Shown here: positions 1-6,226 of the stretch, piece after piece | How the letters are laid out: the number at the start of each line of letters is the position of its first letter | How positions within the stretch are numbered: position 1 is the first letter of the stretch | Assembly: GCA_964354135.1 (NCBI GenBank) | Contig: CAYGZA010000266.1 | Span: 1 to 9,619, forward strand | DNA: 9,619 nt | Direction of reading: 5' to 3' | From: CAYGZA01 sp964354135 | GTDB taxonomy: Bacteria; Planctomycetota; Planctomycetia; Pirellulales; Thermoguttaceae | Notes under the pieces: model-generated | Databases searched by the model: none | What the model was told of the DNA's origin: nothing | The model's input: the letters and a program-made list of their open reading frames with translations, nothing else | Position numbers and translations under genes: made by a program

Positions 1-1049
1 TGCCACTTCTCCGGCCGCTCGTTCTGGTGCGGGGCGGCGTAGAGGGCGTCGATCAGATACAGCATCGTCTTGCCGCCGAGGTCCTTGTGGCCCATCAGGT
101 CCACCAACGGATTGTACGTGCCCATCGGCCGGGTTTGGATCGTGATCGCGTCGTGCATGTTGCTGGGGTTCCAGCCTTGGTGCGGGTCCTGCGGGCCGGT
201 GTTCTCGCGATAGACGGAGCCGAAGTGGTTCTTGGCCGAGAGGGTCACGCCTGCCAGGCTATGCCCCTTCAAGACCGCCGCGTTGATCAGGTACGTCGCG
301 CCGGTGGCGCAGGCGGGCAGGTACGTCTTGCCGTGGTCCAGCGTGGTGGGATCGCCGAAGTGGAGGGCCGTCTTCTTGTCGGGCCGGACCCGGAACCGCC
401 CCTGGCCGCCGTCGCGGTCCTCGAAGCGGATGCCGGGAAACTCCGCGTGGCAGGGGATGAAGATCGAGTCGTTCACGAAGCGCGAGGCGTCGTAGACCAC
501 AACGTCGGTCTCCCGCACGCCGGCCTGTCTCACGAGCTGCCGCAAGAGGGCGATGGTCAACTGCGGCGTGTTGTAGAGCCCGTGGGTGGGATCGGCCTGG
601 CGCTTGGAGCAGTTCAAGTTGAGCTTCACGGCGACCTGCTCACCCGGCCTGTAACCCGCGTCGCCGCGTCCGTGCGTCCGGTTGTAGTGCCGGAAGAGCG
701 CCGCCCATGCCTCCGCGTCCGTCTTCGCACCGGAGAGCAGCCGCAGGGTCCGGCTGAGCATCCCGTCGGCCAGGACCGGGTCGGTGAACTTGTCCTCGAA
801 CCATCCGCCGCTTTGGGGATTGCCGTTCCACTGGGCCGCCTTGGGATCGTGAATCCAGATCACGCGCCCGGGAAAGATGCCCTTAGGTTGGCCGATCGGC
901 CGGTTCGGCGGATCGGCGGGCGCCACACCCGGCGCTACCGCGGCGCCGGCCGCCCACGCCGCTCTCAAGGCCGGCGCCGACGCGGCCGAAGACAACGCAC
1001 CCCAAGTGCCGGCGGCAAGCACTCCCTTCAGAAACTCGCGACGACTCAC
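1..1049 (-). CDS. DUF362 domain-containing exported protein (C-terminus beyond window)
   Basis: Open minus-strand frame of 349 codons starting at a GTG (1047-1049) and still open at base 3, so the 3' end is missing. The start is set by an AGGGAG ribosome site (1057-1062) seven bases upstream. The N-terminus begins VSRREFLKG and continues into an Ala-rich stretch, a typical twin-arginine (Tat) signal, so the protein is probably exported folded. Downstream are features of the DUF362 family: a segment AVKLNLN, an NTPQLTIALLRQLVRQAG helix, and a VVVYDASRF strand. These resemble the 'VKPN...PEVVRAVVELLKEAG..VVVGD' pattern of that family. A later segment around LKGHSLAGVTLSAKNHFG fits the same family. 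Tat-exported DUF362 proteins are common in planctomycetes; their reaction is not established, and no Cys cluster for Fe-S binding is visible in the part seen. It is divergent from the lipocalin-like gene at 1433. Confidence 0.85.
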   Translation of the reverse strand, partial: MSRREFLKGVLAAGTWGALSSAASAPALRAAWAAGAAVAPGVAPADPPNRPIGQPKGIFPGRVIWIHDPKAAQWNGNPQSGGWFEDKFTDPVLADGMLSRTLRLLSGAKTDAEAWAALFRHYNRTHGRGDAGYRPGEQVAVKLNLNCSKRQADPTHGLYNTPQLTIALLRQLVRQAGVRETDVVVYDASRFVNDSIFIPCHAEFPGIRFEDRDGGQGRFRVRPDKKTALHFGDPTTLDHGKTYLPACATGATYLINAAVLKGHSLAGVTLSAKNHFGSVYRENTGPQDPHQGWNPSNMHDAITIQTRPMGTYNPLVDLMGHKDLGGKTMLYLIDALYAAPHQNERPEKW

Positions 1050-1056
1050 AGTAGGT

Positions 1057-1062
1057 CTCCCT
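1057..1062 (-). promoter_or_regulatory. Ribosome binding site of the DUF362 gene
   Basis: On the minus strand this reads AGGGAG, seven bases before the GTG at 1049. It decides for GTG as the start, because the nearest upstream codons give no better Shine-Dalgarno and the RREFLK Tat motif follows immediately. Confidence 0.6.
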
Positions 1063-1067
1063 ATTCC

Positions 1068-1093
1068 CATGAAGCCGGGATTTTCATGAAGCC
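1068..1093. repeat. Short direct repeat CATGAAGCC, period 17
   Basis: CATGAAGCC occurs at 1068-1076 and again at 1085-1093, in the leader region of the DUF362 gene. It is too short to be more than a local duplication. No function is inferred. Confidence 0.5.
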
Positions 1094-1152
1094 AGGGCTC
1101 TCCGAGACCGCACTCGGCGAGCGCCGGAAACAAACCGCCCCTCATTATCGGG

Positions 1153-1214
1153 GCTCGGCGGGAGCCTTGCCCTCCCGTGCTGGCGCAGCTCGGCGGGAGC
1201 CTCGCCCTCCCGTG
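1153..1214. repeat. Tandem pair of 27-bp hairpin repeats (REP-like)
   Basis: Two 27-bp copies at 1153-1179 and 1188-1214 differ by one base (T1168 versus C1203). Each starts GCTCGGCGGGAG and ends CTCCCGTG. Each copy folds by itself: CGGGAG pairs with CTCCCG around a 7-base loop. They lie in the divergent gap between the DUF362 and lipocalin-like genes. The layout, paired copies each with an own small hairpin, is that of REP/BIME sequences. No U-tract follows, so they are not simple terminators. Confidence 0.75.
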
Positions 1215-1320
1215 ACTGAGAGACCTTGTTTAGCAGCTTCAAGCCGAGAAAGCAAGAAGACGGGGCGAGAAAGGAGTTTCGAGGGACCGGCCGATGGCGG
1301 TCCGGAGCCGCTCACCGCGG

Positions 1321-1401
1321 AAAAAGGGCGACAGGCACCGTGGCGGCGGGCGTGCTCCTTGTGCGATACTGGTTTGAGCCACGGGGCCAGTCCCCCTTTG
1401 T
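1321..1401. repeat. 81-bp imperfect inverted-repeat element upstream of the lipocalin-like gene
   Basis: The left arm 1321-1344 (contains GGGCGACAGGCACC) and the right arm 1378-1401 (contains GGGGCCAGTCCCCC) are reverse complements at about 20 of 24 positions, separated by a 33-base loop. The architecture (A-rich end, run of G, arms of about 24, loop of a few dozen bases) is like the element inside murD at 8766-8858, although the sequence differs. The right arm ends 31 bases before the ATG of the lipocalin-like gene, so the element lies in or over that gene's promoter region. Confidence 0.6.
1362..1370 (+). promoter_or_regulatory. Possible extended -10 promoter for the lipocalin-like gene
   Basis: TGC followed by GATACT fits an extended -10 (TGn plus a TATAAT-like hexamer). 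The bases 17 upstream (GGCGGC, 1342-1347) are no -35 box. It lies in the loop of the 1321-1401 repeat and would give a leader of roughly 55 bases. Weak call. Confidence 0.25.
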
Positions 1402-1432
1402 TGTATTCTCGAAAGGACCAGGAGGATAGCCA

Positions 1433-2056
1433 ATGCCCTGGAATCGTCGGCGTTTTCTGCAACTGGCGGCCGGTGCGGGGACCGCGTCGTGTCTGGCCGG
1501 CATTCGGCCCGCCGCGAAGCCGGATGAGAAGCCGCCGAGCGCCGCCGCCGGCTCGTCGGCAAGTGCCGGCCAGTCCAAGGCCGGGCCGACCGCCCCCAAC
1601 ACCGAGCCGCCAGACCCCGGCAGCGGGAGACTCGTGGGCACATGGAAGCTCGTGGCGATCGAGGAGCGCAACGCCAAGGGTGAGCCGGTCACACCGTTGG
1701 ACTACGGGCCCCAGCCGGTGGGCCTCTTGATGTACGACGCCACGGGACACATGTCGGTACACGCGATGCGCCGCAGCCGGCCGCGGCTGCCGTCCGACGA
1801 CGTCCACCTCGCACCGGCGGAACAAGCGAAGGCGGCCTTCGTCGGCTACAACGCCTACTTCGGCACCTATGAGGTGGATGAGCGGGCCGGCGTGGTCGTC
1901 CACCACGTCGAGGGTAGCTTGATTCCGAACTGGGAAGGAACGGACCAGCAGCGGCGTTTCACGATTTCGGGCGACAAACTCGTCCTGGAGCCGCCGGCGT
2001 TCCAGGCGGAGGGCCAGCAGCGGACCCGCCGGCTGACATGGCAGCGGGTCCGATAG
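1433..2056 (+). CDS. Lipocalin-like domain protein with Tat-type signal
   Basis: 207 residues. The ATG follows a strong AGGAGG (1420-1425) with a 7-base spacer. The N-terminus NRRRFLQLAAGAG is a twin-arginine signal. Cys20 in TASC could be a lipobox cysteine, but the -3 residue is Thr, so lipidation is uncertain. Residues about 24-64 are a Pro/Ala/Ser-rich linker. Residues 66-207 match the lipocalin-like (lipocalin_5) pattern: LVGTWKLVAIEE at the start, GLLMYDATGHMSVHAM, then YFGTYEVDE, VVHHVEGSLIPNW and a closing strand series ending LTWQRVR. Members are small beta-barrels with unproven ligands. The protein likely sits in the cell envelope. It stands alone: the DUF362 gene is divergent and the PII gene downstream has its own promoter-like sequence and ribosome site. 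The domain call is firm; the biochemical role is unknown. Confidence 0.87.
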   Translation: MPWNRRRFLQLAAGAGTASCLAGIRPAAKPDEKPPSAAAGSSASAGQSKAGPTAPNTEPPDPGSGRLVGTWKLVAIEERNAKGEPVTPLDYGPQPVGLLMYDATGHMSVHAMRRSRPRLPSDDVHLAPAEQAKAAFVGYNAYFGTYEVDERAGVVVHHVEGSLIPNWEGTDQQRRFTISGDKLVLEPPAFQAEGQQRTRRLTWQRVR

Positions 2057-2100
2057 CTCGGCTGCCGGCCCGCAACGACCCCGGTCCTTTCCGCGCGGCC

Positions 2101-2129
2101 TTGGATTGTCCATCCCGGGCCGGTATGCT
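2101..2129 (+). promoter_or_regulatory. Sigma70-like promoter for the PII gene
   Basis: TTGGAT (2101-2106), a 17-base spacer and TATGCT (2124-2129) give a plausible -35/-10 pair. Transcription would begin near 2136, leaving a leader of about 45 bases before the ATG at 2183. Judged only by fit to the consensus; no NtrC or sigma54 site is evident. Confidence 0.45.
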
Positions 2130-2182
2130 AATGGAGGTGCGCCCGTAGCCCGGGTCCGCCTGACCGCAGGGGAGAAACCCGC

Positions 2183-2530
2183 ATGAAGCTGGTGATCGCG
2201 ATTATCCAGCCCACGAAGCTCAAGGCCGTCTGCGAGGCCCTGGAGAAGATCGAGGTGACGCGGATGACGGTCTGCGACGCCCAGGGGTTCGGGCGGCAGC
2301 GCGGCCGCCGCGAGATCTACCGGGGGCACGAATACGCCACGACCCTGTTGCGGAAGATCGCCCTGGAGATCGTCGTCAACGACGACTTCCTCGATCGGAC
2401 GGTCGAGACCATCGCGAACGTCGCCCGCACCGGTCCCGAAGGAACGATCGGCGACGGCAAGATCTTCGTCCTTCCCGCCGGGGAGGCGATTCAGATCGAC
2501 GACGGTTTCCGCGGCCCGGGGGCAGTCTGA
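2183..2530 (+). CDS. PII-family nitrogen regulatory protein (GlnB/GlnK type, divergent)
   Basis: 115 residues, ATG preceded by AGGGGAG (2168-2174) with an 8-base spacer. PII proteins are trimeric cytosolic sensors of ATP/ADP and 2-oxoglutarate that control ammonium transporters, enzymes or regulators through the T-loop. It aligns with E. coli GlnB without gaps through residue 84. GFGRQRG (35-41), the T-loop YRGHEY with the uridylylatable-position Tyr51, Gln39 and Lys58 are all kept. Two things differ. The B-loop reads TGPEGTIGDGK, three residues longer than TGKIGDGK. At the C-loop, where E. coli GlnB has Arg101 and Arg103, this protein has Gln104 and Asp106. The T-loop core has His49 in place of the usual Ala/Ser. 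No amtB, glnA or glnD lies nearby, so the partner is unknown; the convergent neighbour is an ATP-grasp protein. Family is certain; the subtype is not. Confidence 0.93.
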   Translation: MKLVIAIIQPTKLKAVCEALEKIEVTRMTVCDAQGFGRQRGRREIYRGHEYATTLLRKIALEIVVNDDFLDRTVETIANVARTGPEGTIGDGKIFVLPAGEAIQIDDGFRGPGAV

Positions 2531-2563
2531 AACGGATGCCGGGTACCGCTTTGAGGAAGGGAT

Positions 2564-2715
2564 TTCACCACGGAGGCACGGAGACGGGGAAATGATGAAT
2601 GATGATTGATGATTGATGATTGATAAACGCGGGATCCGGAATGGCAACGGCGCGTTTCGTAATTCATCATTCAGCATTCATCATTCAGCAATCTTCTCCC
2701 TGCCTCCGTGGTGAA
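2564..2715. repeat. 152-bp inverted-repeat element in the convergent gap, running into the ATP-grasp gene
   Basis: Outer arms TTCACCACGGAGGCA (2564-2578) and TGCCTCCGTGGTGAA (2701-2715) are perfect 15-bp reverse complements. Inside are further matching segments: TGATGAATGATGA-type sequence on the left against two TTCATCATTCA copies on the right, and AAACGCG (2625-2631) against CGCGTTT (2651-2657). The whole could fold into one long interrupted hairpin. It separates the ends of the PII gene and the large minus-strand gene and may act as a two-way terminator or mRNA-end stabiliser (inference). The right arm is also coding: bases 2685-2715 give the last residues and the TGA of the minus-strand gene. 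Confidence 0.75.
2593..2624. repeat. 7-bp microsatellite (TGATGAT-type)
   Basis: After TGATGAATGATGAT the unit GATTGAT repeats with period 7 about three times, up to 2624. It is an AT-rich island within the 152-bp inverted-repeat element and a likely site of copy-number change by slippage. Confidence 0.6.
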
Positions 2716-5357
2716 CCCCCGTCTTCCTGGATCGCGTCGGCTTCCGCACGATCGAGATAGCAGACCGCCTGCTGCCGGAGCGTGTTCGCGTTGAGCAGGA
2801 AGCGGGCGCCCGCGAAAAACGGATCGCCGGTGTCGATCACGCGGACCACGTCGCACCAGTCGCCGGCGTCGGGCAGGAGCTGCGCGAGCCGGTTGGGGGC
2901 CTCCTCCAGGATCGCGGCATTCAAACCGTTGCCGGGACGGCCGGGAAAAAGCGCCAGGTAGAGTATGTCCAGCTCCACCAATTCGTTGAAGAAGTGCGTC
3001 CCCAGCGAAACGTCGGGGACCAAATCCTCGCGCATGGCCACGATTTCGCAAAGGGCGGCGATCCGGTCGATCTCCGCAAAGGAGACCGGCACGCCCAGCG
3101 ACGGCGTGCTCGTGCCCCAACGGCCGGGCCCGACGAGCATGATCGTTCTGGGCGGGTCGGCTTCTTCGGCGTGCATGATCCGGCCGATGAGCCGGGCCAC
3201 CGAGTGCCGCCGCCCGATCGGAAGCCGGCCGTAGACCGACGGCACCACGTAGACGACGCGGTCGACGGCGCCCGTCCGGCTGCGGCCCACGACCGCCCCC
3301 CGGGCCTGCAAGACCAGGTCCTCGCGGCGGAGATTGCCGGGGAGCTCCGACACCACGCCTCCCCCGGCCACTTGGAGCGGCCGGCACTGGACGAGATTGA
3401 TCTTGTAGCCGTCCTCGGCGAAGAAATTGGCCGTGAACTCCGTGTCGACGGGATACTGGTAGGCCTCCTGGAGGGTATGGAGCATTTCCCCCATATCGCC
3501 GATGAAGGGCGTCTCGGTCAGGAGCCGATCGAAGGTGAGCACCCGCGAGAAGGCATCGGGAGTGCCCCGCTCGGCCGCGCGATCGACGAGGTCCTTGTCT
3601 TCCGACGCGAACAGGTCGACCGGCAGCCCGGGGCTCGTTTGCGCCACGCCGGGAAACGCCATCGAGACCAGTTGATTGGCCTCCAGGTCGATCACGTCGA
3701 CCTTGTGCTGGGAGTACTGGCGGACCTCCTGAAGGTCGGCCTCGGGGCGGCGATCGGGGGCGTTCAGGGCAACCACCCGGGTGTAATCGTCGTCGGAGCG
3801 GTCCACGGCGCGGGTCCCGAGCCCGAAGACCAGCCGCAGGACGCCCGCTTCCGGATCGATATAGGAACTCCAGACATAGGGATTGAACGAAAGCCCCACG
3901 CCGGCCACCTGCGGGTAGAAGAGCGTGCCGTAGCGCGTTCCCGAGACCCGCTGCACCAGGAGCGACATCTGCTCGTCGCGATCCAAGAGCCCGCGTTGGG
4001 CCCGGTAGCGAAGGGCCTTTTCGCTCATCGTGCTGGCGTAGATCGTCCGCACCGCCGACATGAAGTCCTCCAGCCGCTTCTGGTGCGGGCCCTGGTTGGC
4101 GCAGAAGACGCTCTCGTACTTGCCGGCGAAGGCGTTGCCGAAGTTGTCCTCCAGGAGGCTGCTGGAGCGGACGATGATCGGCGATTGGCCGAAGTAGGCG
4201 AGCATGTCGGCGAACTCGCGGCGGATGTTGTCAGGGAAGACGCCGGAGAGGATCCGCCGCCGGGCTTCCGCCACCCCGTCGAGGAACGTGGCCGGGTGAC
4301 GCTGCTTCTGCCGGAGCCACCAGCAGCCGTTCTGGACCATGTAGGTGTAGAAGACGTCCGAGCCGATGAAGAACGAGTCGTGGGCCTCCAGCAGGTCGTT
4401 CCAGCGGGGGTCGGCCTTCTTGAGGATCGCCCGGGCCAGGAGCATCCCCACCGATTTGCCGCCGATCAGCCCGGTGCCGATCATTCGCTTCCAGACGGCC
4501 AGGACGTCGCCCAGCGTGAAGTGCTTCTCCGCCAGCCGGAGGACCCGCTCGTCCCGGGAGATCGCCATGGGAAGGAGGACCCGCAGGTGCGGCTCGGCCC
4601 GATCGGGCGGGAGCCGGCCGCGCTGGACGGCCTCCCAGACCTCGTCGGCCTCCAGGAACCGCCGATTCCACGCCCCCATCCGGACGCGGACCGAGTCCAA
4701 CCCGGCCCAAGGGATCGAGGTGAGCACTTCCGCCGTGGTGGAGCTGTCGGTGACCGGGCGGAACTCGCCGCCGTCCCACACGTGGAGCGTATACATCGTG
4801 GGCGAATAGCGGTACTGCACCTTGAGCGGATGGAGGTACAGCCGCTGGTGGTGCCGGTACACGTCCAGCAGGATTTGGGTGGTCTCCGCGATGGGCACCG
4901 CGGCGTGGGCGGAGTGGCTCCCCCGCAGCAGCGCGAAGTAGGCCAGCGACTCCTGATCGAGGATGTACGGACAGGTGAGCATGAAGAAATTGCCCAACAT
5001 GCGGTCACTGTTCCAGTCCGCCGCCAGCGTGGAAAGGCAGTCGAAGACGAAGACCGCCCGGCGTCCGGCCGCGCCGATCACGCGGTGGATTTCGGTGATG
5101 AACTGCTCGAAGCCGTCGCCGACCGAGAAGCGGTGGACCTCCGCCGCCGAGTCCTCGGGCACCAACGGCTCGTGGTCGCCGAAGCGGAAGTACACCAGAC
5201 GCTTGCCGACGGCCGTCGCGTGGGCGCAATACGGCTCGACGAACGGGAGGAAATCCGCGATGGAGTCGACCTGCCAGACGACGTTGTCCCCCGGCAGGAT
5301 CCCGCGAAAGACGCGGTCCAGCCCGACCAGCCCGGTGCTGAACTGGGAATCGGTCAC
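2685..5357 (-). CDS. PEP/pyruvate-binding (PPDK N-terminal type ATP-grasp) protein with degenerate KaiC-like N-domain
   Basis: 890 residues, GTG start with AGGA about 8 bases upstream. Residues 1-220 resemble a KaiC/RecA fold: TGLVGLDRVFRGILPGDNVV at the start and a Walker-B-like AVFVFDCLSTL (101-111). The Walker A loop is lost (VDSIADF where GxxGxGKT is expected). Residues about 290-662 are the PPDK N-terminal ATP-grasp: GGKSVGM (299-305), IIVRSSSLLEDNFGNAFAGK (394-413), LVQRVSG (467-473) and the closing INLVQCRPLQ (653-662). Residues 663-880 form a third region with LVGPGRWGTSTPSLGVP (741-757). The phosphohistidine swivel domain and the PEP-binding barrel of PEP synthase or PPDK are absent, so it is not a complete member of either enzyme. 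It probably uses ATP to phosphorylate, or bind, something unknown. The last nine residues (SPRRQGEDC) are encoded by a repeat arm. It converges on the PII gene; that pairing is suggestive only. Confidence 0.88.
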   Translation of the reverse strand: MTDSQFSTGLVGLDRVFRGILPGDNVVWQVDSIADFLPFVEPYCAHATAVGKRLVYFRFGDHEPLVPEDSAAEVHRFSVGDGFEQFITEIHRVIGAAGRRAVFVFDCLSTLAADWNSDRMLGNFFMLTCPYILDQESLAYFALLRGSHSAHAAVPIAETTQILLDVYRHHQRLYLHPLKVQYRYSPTMYTLHVWDGGEFRPVTDSSTTAEVLTSIPWAGLDSVRVRMGAWNRRFLEADEVWEAVQRGRLPPDRAEPHLRVLLPMAISRDERVLRLAEKHFTLGDVLAVWKRMIGTGLIGGKSVGMLLARAILKKADPRWNDLLEAHDSFFIGSDVFYTYMVQNGCWWLRQKQRHPATFLDGVAEARRRILSGVFPDNIRREFADMLAYFGQSPIIVRSSSLLEDNFGNAFAGKYESVFCANQGPHQKRLEDFMSAVRTIYASTMSEKALRYRAQRGLLDRDEQMSLLVQRVSGTRYGTLFYPQVAGVGLSFNPYVWSSYIDPEAGVLRLVFGLGTRAVDRSDDDYTRVVALNAPDRRPEADLQEVRQYSQHKVDVIDLEANQLVSMAFPGVAQTSPGLPVDLFASEDKDLVDRAAERGTPDAFSRVLTFDRLLTETPFIGDMGEMLHTLQEAYQYPVDTEFTANFFAEDGYKINLVQCRPLQVAGGGVVSELPGNLRREDLVLQARGAVVGRSRTGAVDRVVYVVPSVYGRLPIGRRHSVARLIGRIMHAEEADPPRTIMLVGPGRWGTSTPSLGVPVSFAEIDRIAALCEIVAMREDLVPDVSLGTHFFNELVELDILYLALFPGRPGNGLNAAILEEAPNRLAQLLPDAGDWCDVVRVIDTGDPFFAGARFLLNANTLRQQAVCYLDRAEADAIQEDGGSPRRQGEDC

Positions 5358-5400
5358 GGCTGTTATCCTAGAGCTTAGCGCGGCGTAGCCGCAACCAAAG

Positions 5401-5433
5401 AGACTTCTGAAGTCTTCAAGACTCCGGAAGTCT
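5401..5433. repeat. 33-bp near-palindrome, copy 1
   Basis: Starts AGACTTC and ends GAAGTCT, with a smaller AAGTCTT/AAGACT pairing inside, so it folds as one hairpin. It matches a second copy at 7648-7680 at 29 of 33 positions and has the same length. It lies in the leader of the ATP-grasp gene, 44 bases upstream of its GTG, and would be transcribed if the promoter is further upstream. Confidence 0.75.
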
Positions 5434-5487
5434 GCGCGGCGCGCGCAGATTCTTGACGTTAACCGAATAACCTACGGGTCTGTGGTT

Positions 5488-5560
5488 CAGTAGGACCGGC
5501 GTCTCGCCGGTCCAGATGTGTCTCCTTTTTCCGTGGACGGGCGTCTCGCCGGTCCTACTG
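5488..5560. repeat. Nested double-hairpin repeat (GGACCGGCG family)
   Basis: Outer arms CAGTAGGACCGGCG (5488-5501) and CGCCGGTCCTACTG (5547-5560) are perfect 14-bp reverse complements. Each half also folds alone: GGACCGGCG, loop TCT, CGCCGGTCC at 5493-5513, and the same with one mismatch at 5535-5555. It starts 25 bases after the stop of the Nudix gene. It may protect or end that transcript, but no U-tract follows, so it is not a standard intrinsic terminator. Confidence 0.75.
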
Positions 5561-5584
5561 GCGCGCGGGGGACCGCGGCGGGAG

Positions 5585-6133
5585 TCACCGACCCTCCTTC
5601 AGCAGGTCCATGAACGCGAACGCATTGATCACCAGCGTGTGGTTGATCTCGCCGCGGCGGATCAAGTCCGGAATGTCTCCAAGCGGCCGCAGGACGACCT
5701 CGATCTGCTCGAACGGGTCCGGCCGCGGCTCGGCCAGCCGGCGGCAGTCCTCGGCCAGGAACATGTACGAGCAATTGTCCTGAAACGCCGGATTCGGAAC
5801 CACGCGCCCCAGCGTCCGCACTCGCTCCGCCACGTAGCCCGTTTCCTCGCGGAGTTCCCGCTCGGCAGCGGCTTGGGGCGGCTCGCCGGCGTCGATGATC
5901 CCGCCGGGGATCTCCAGGGTCACGTCCTGCAGCCCGTGGCGGTACTGGCGAATCAGGACCACCTGGCCGTCTTCGGTGATTGGGACCACGTTGACCCAAT
6001 CGGGCGAATGGAGGACTACGAAGTCGCGCTCGACGCCGGTCGGCTCAAACCGGTAGAAGTCGTGGCGAATGCGAAAGATGCGGTGATCGGAGATGTCTTG
6101 GCTTCGCAGCAAGGTCCAACTCTTCTTTGGCAC
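5585..6133 (-). CDS. Nudix hydrolase (ADP-ribose pyrophosphatase-like)
   Basis: 182 residues from a GTG with GGAG seven bases upstream, ending at TGA 5585-5587. A full Nudix box occupies residues 78-100: Gly78, five residues, Glu84, seven residues, then RELREETGY. The metal-binding glutamates Glu93, Glu96 and Glu97 are present. The preceding VVPITEDGQVVLIRQYRHG and TLEIPGG are typical of the ADP-ribose/nucleotide-sugar pyrophosphatase branch, as is the NPAF segment (114-117) after the box. The length fits that branch. Such enzymes cleave nucleoside diphosphates linked to sugars in the cytosol; the exact substrate cannot be told from sequence alone. No signal peptide. It follows the PHP-type gene after 93 bp that contain a palindrome, and could share its transcript. 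Confidence 0.93.
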   Translation of the reverse strand: MPKKSWTLLRSQDISDHRIFRIRHDFYRFEPTGVERDFVVLHSPDWVNVVPITEDGQVVLIRQYRHGLQDVTLEIPGGIIDAGEPPQAAAERELREETGYVAERVRTLGRVVPNPAFQDNCSYMFLAEDCRRLAEPRPDPFEQIEVVLRPLGDIPDLIRRGEINHTLVINAFAFMDLLKEGR

Positions 6134-6160
6134 GCGGTCGCTCCAAGCAGTATTCCAAGG

Positions 6161-6185
6161 CGTACCCGCGCGACGCGCGGATACG
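6161..6185. repeat. 25-bp palindrome between PHP and Nudix genes
   Basis: CCGCGCG (6166-6172), one central A, then CGCGCGG (6174-6180), extended outward by CGTA/TACG with one mismatch (6165 against 6181). It lies 27 bases upstream of the Nudix GTG. In a joint transcript it would form a very stable hairpin between the two cistrons and could lower or separate their expression (inference). Confidence 0.6.
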
Positions 6186-6193
6186 AGACAAAA

Positions 6194-6226
6194 CCCTGGC
6201 CCCTGACCCCTGACCCCCGTCCCCTG
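6194..6226. repeat. C-rich direct repeats just after the PHP gene
   Basis: The unit CCCCTGA (7 bp) recurs in slightly changed forms (cccctgacccctgac, then cccccgt, then cccctg) immediately downstream of the TAG at 6227-6229. On the transcribed minus strand the run is G-rich (GGGG-TCAGGGG). No function is claimed. Confidence 0.5.

Noticed and set aside
1153..1214. CRISPR repeat pair
   Set aside because: Only two 27-bp copies with an 8-bp gap, far too short for a spacer, and no cas genes.
27..1730. Plus-strand open frame (567 codons) over the DUF362 gene and the 1050-1432 gap
   Set aside because: It runs antisense to a gene with a Tat signal and ribosome site and crosses repeats; the translation is Arg/Gly-rich without motifs.
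1145..2677. Minus-strand open frame (510 codons) opposite the lipocalin-like and PII genes
   Set aside because: It spans two recognisable plus-strand genes and the repeats between them, and its translation has no domain signature.
2994..5378. Long plus-strand open frame (794 codons) opposite the ATP-grasp gene
   Set aside because: Low-complexity His/Arg/Gly/Val-rich translation with no motif; it is the antisense of a gene with clear family motifs in a GC-rich genome.
5488..5560. Intrinsic terminator
   Set aside because: Stable hairpin but no following U-tract on the Nudix mRNA; better described as a repeat.
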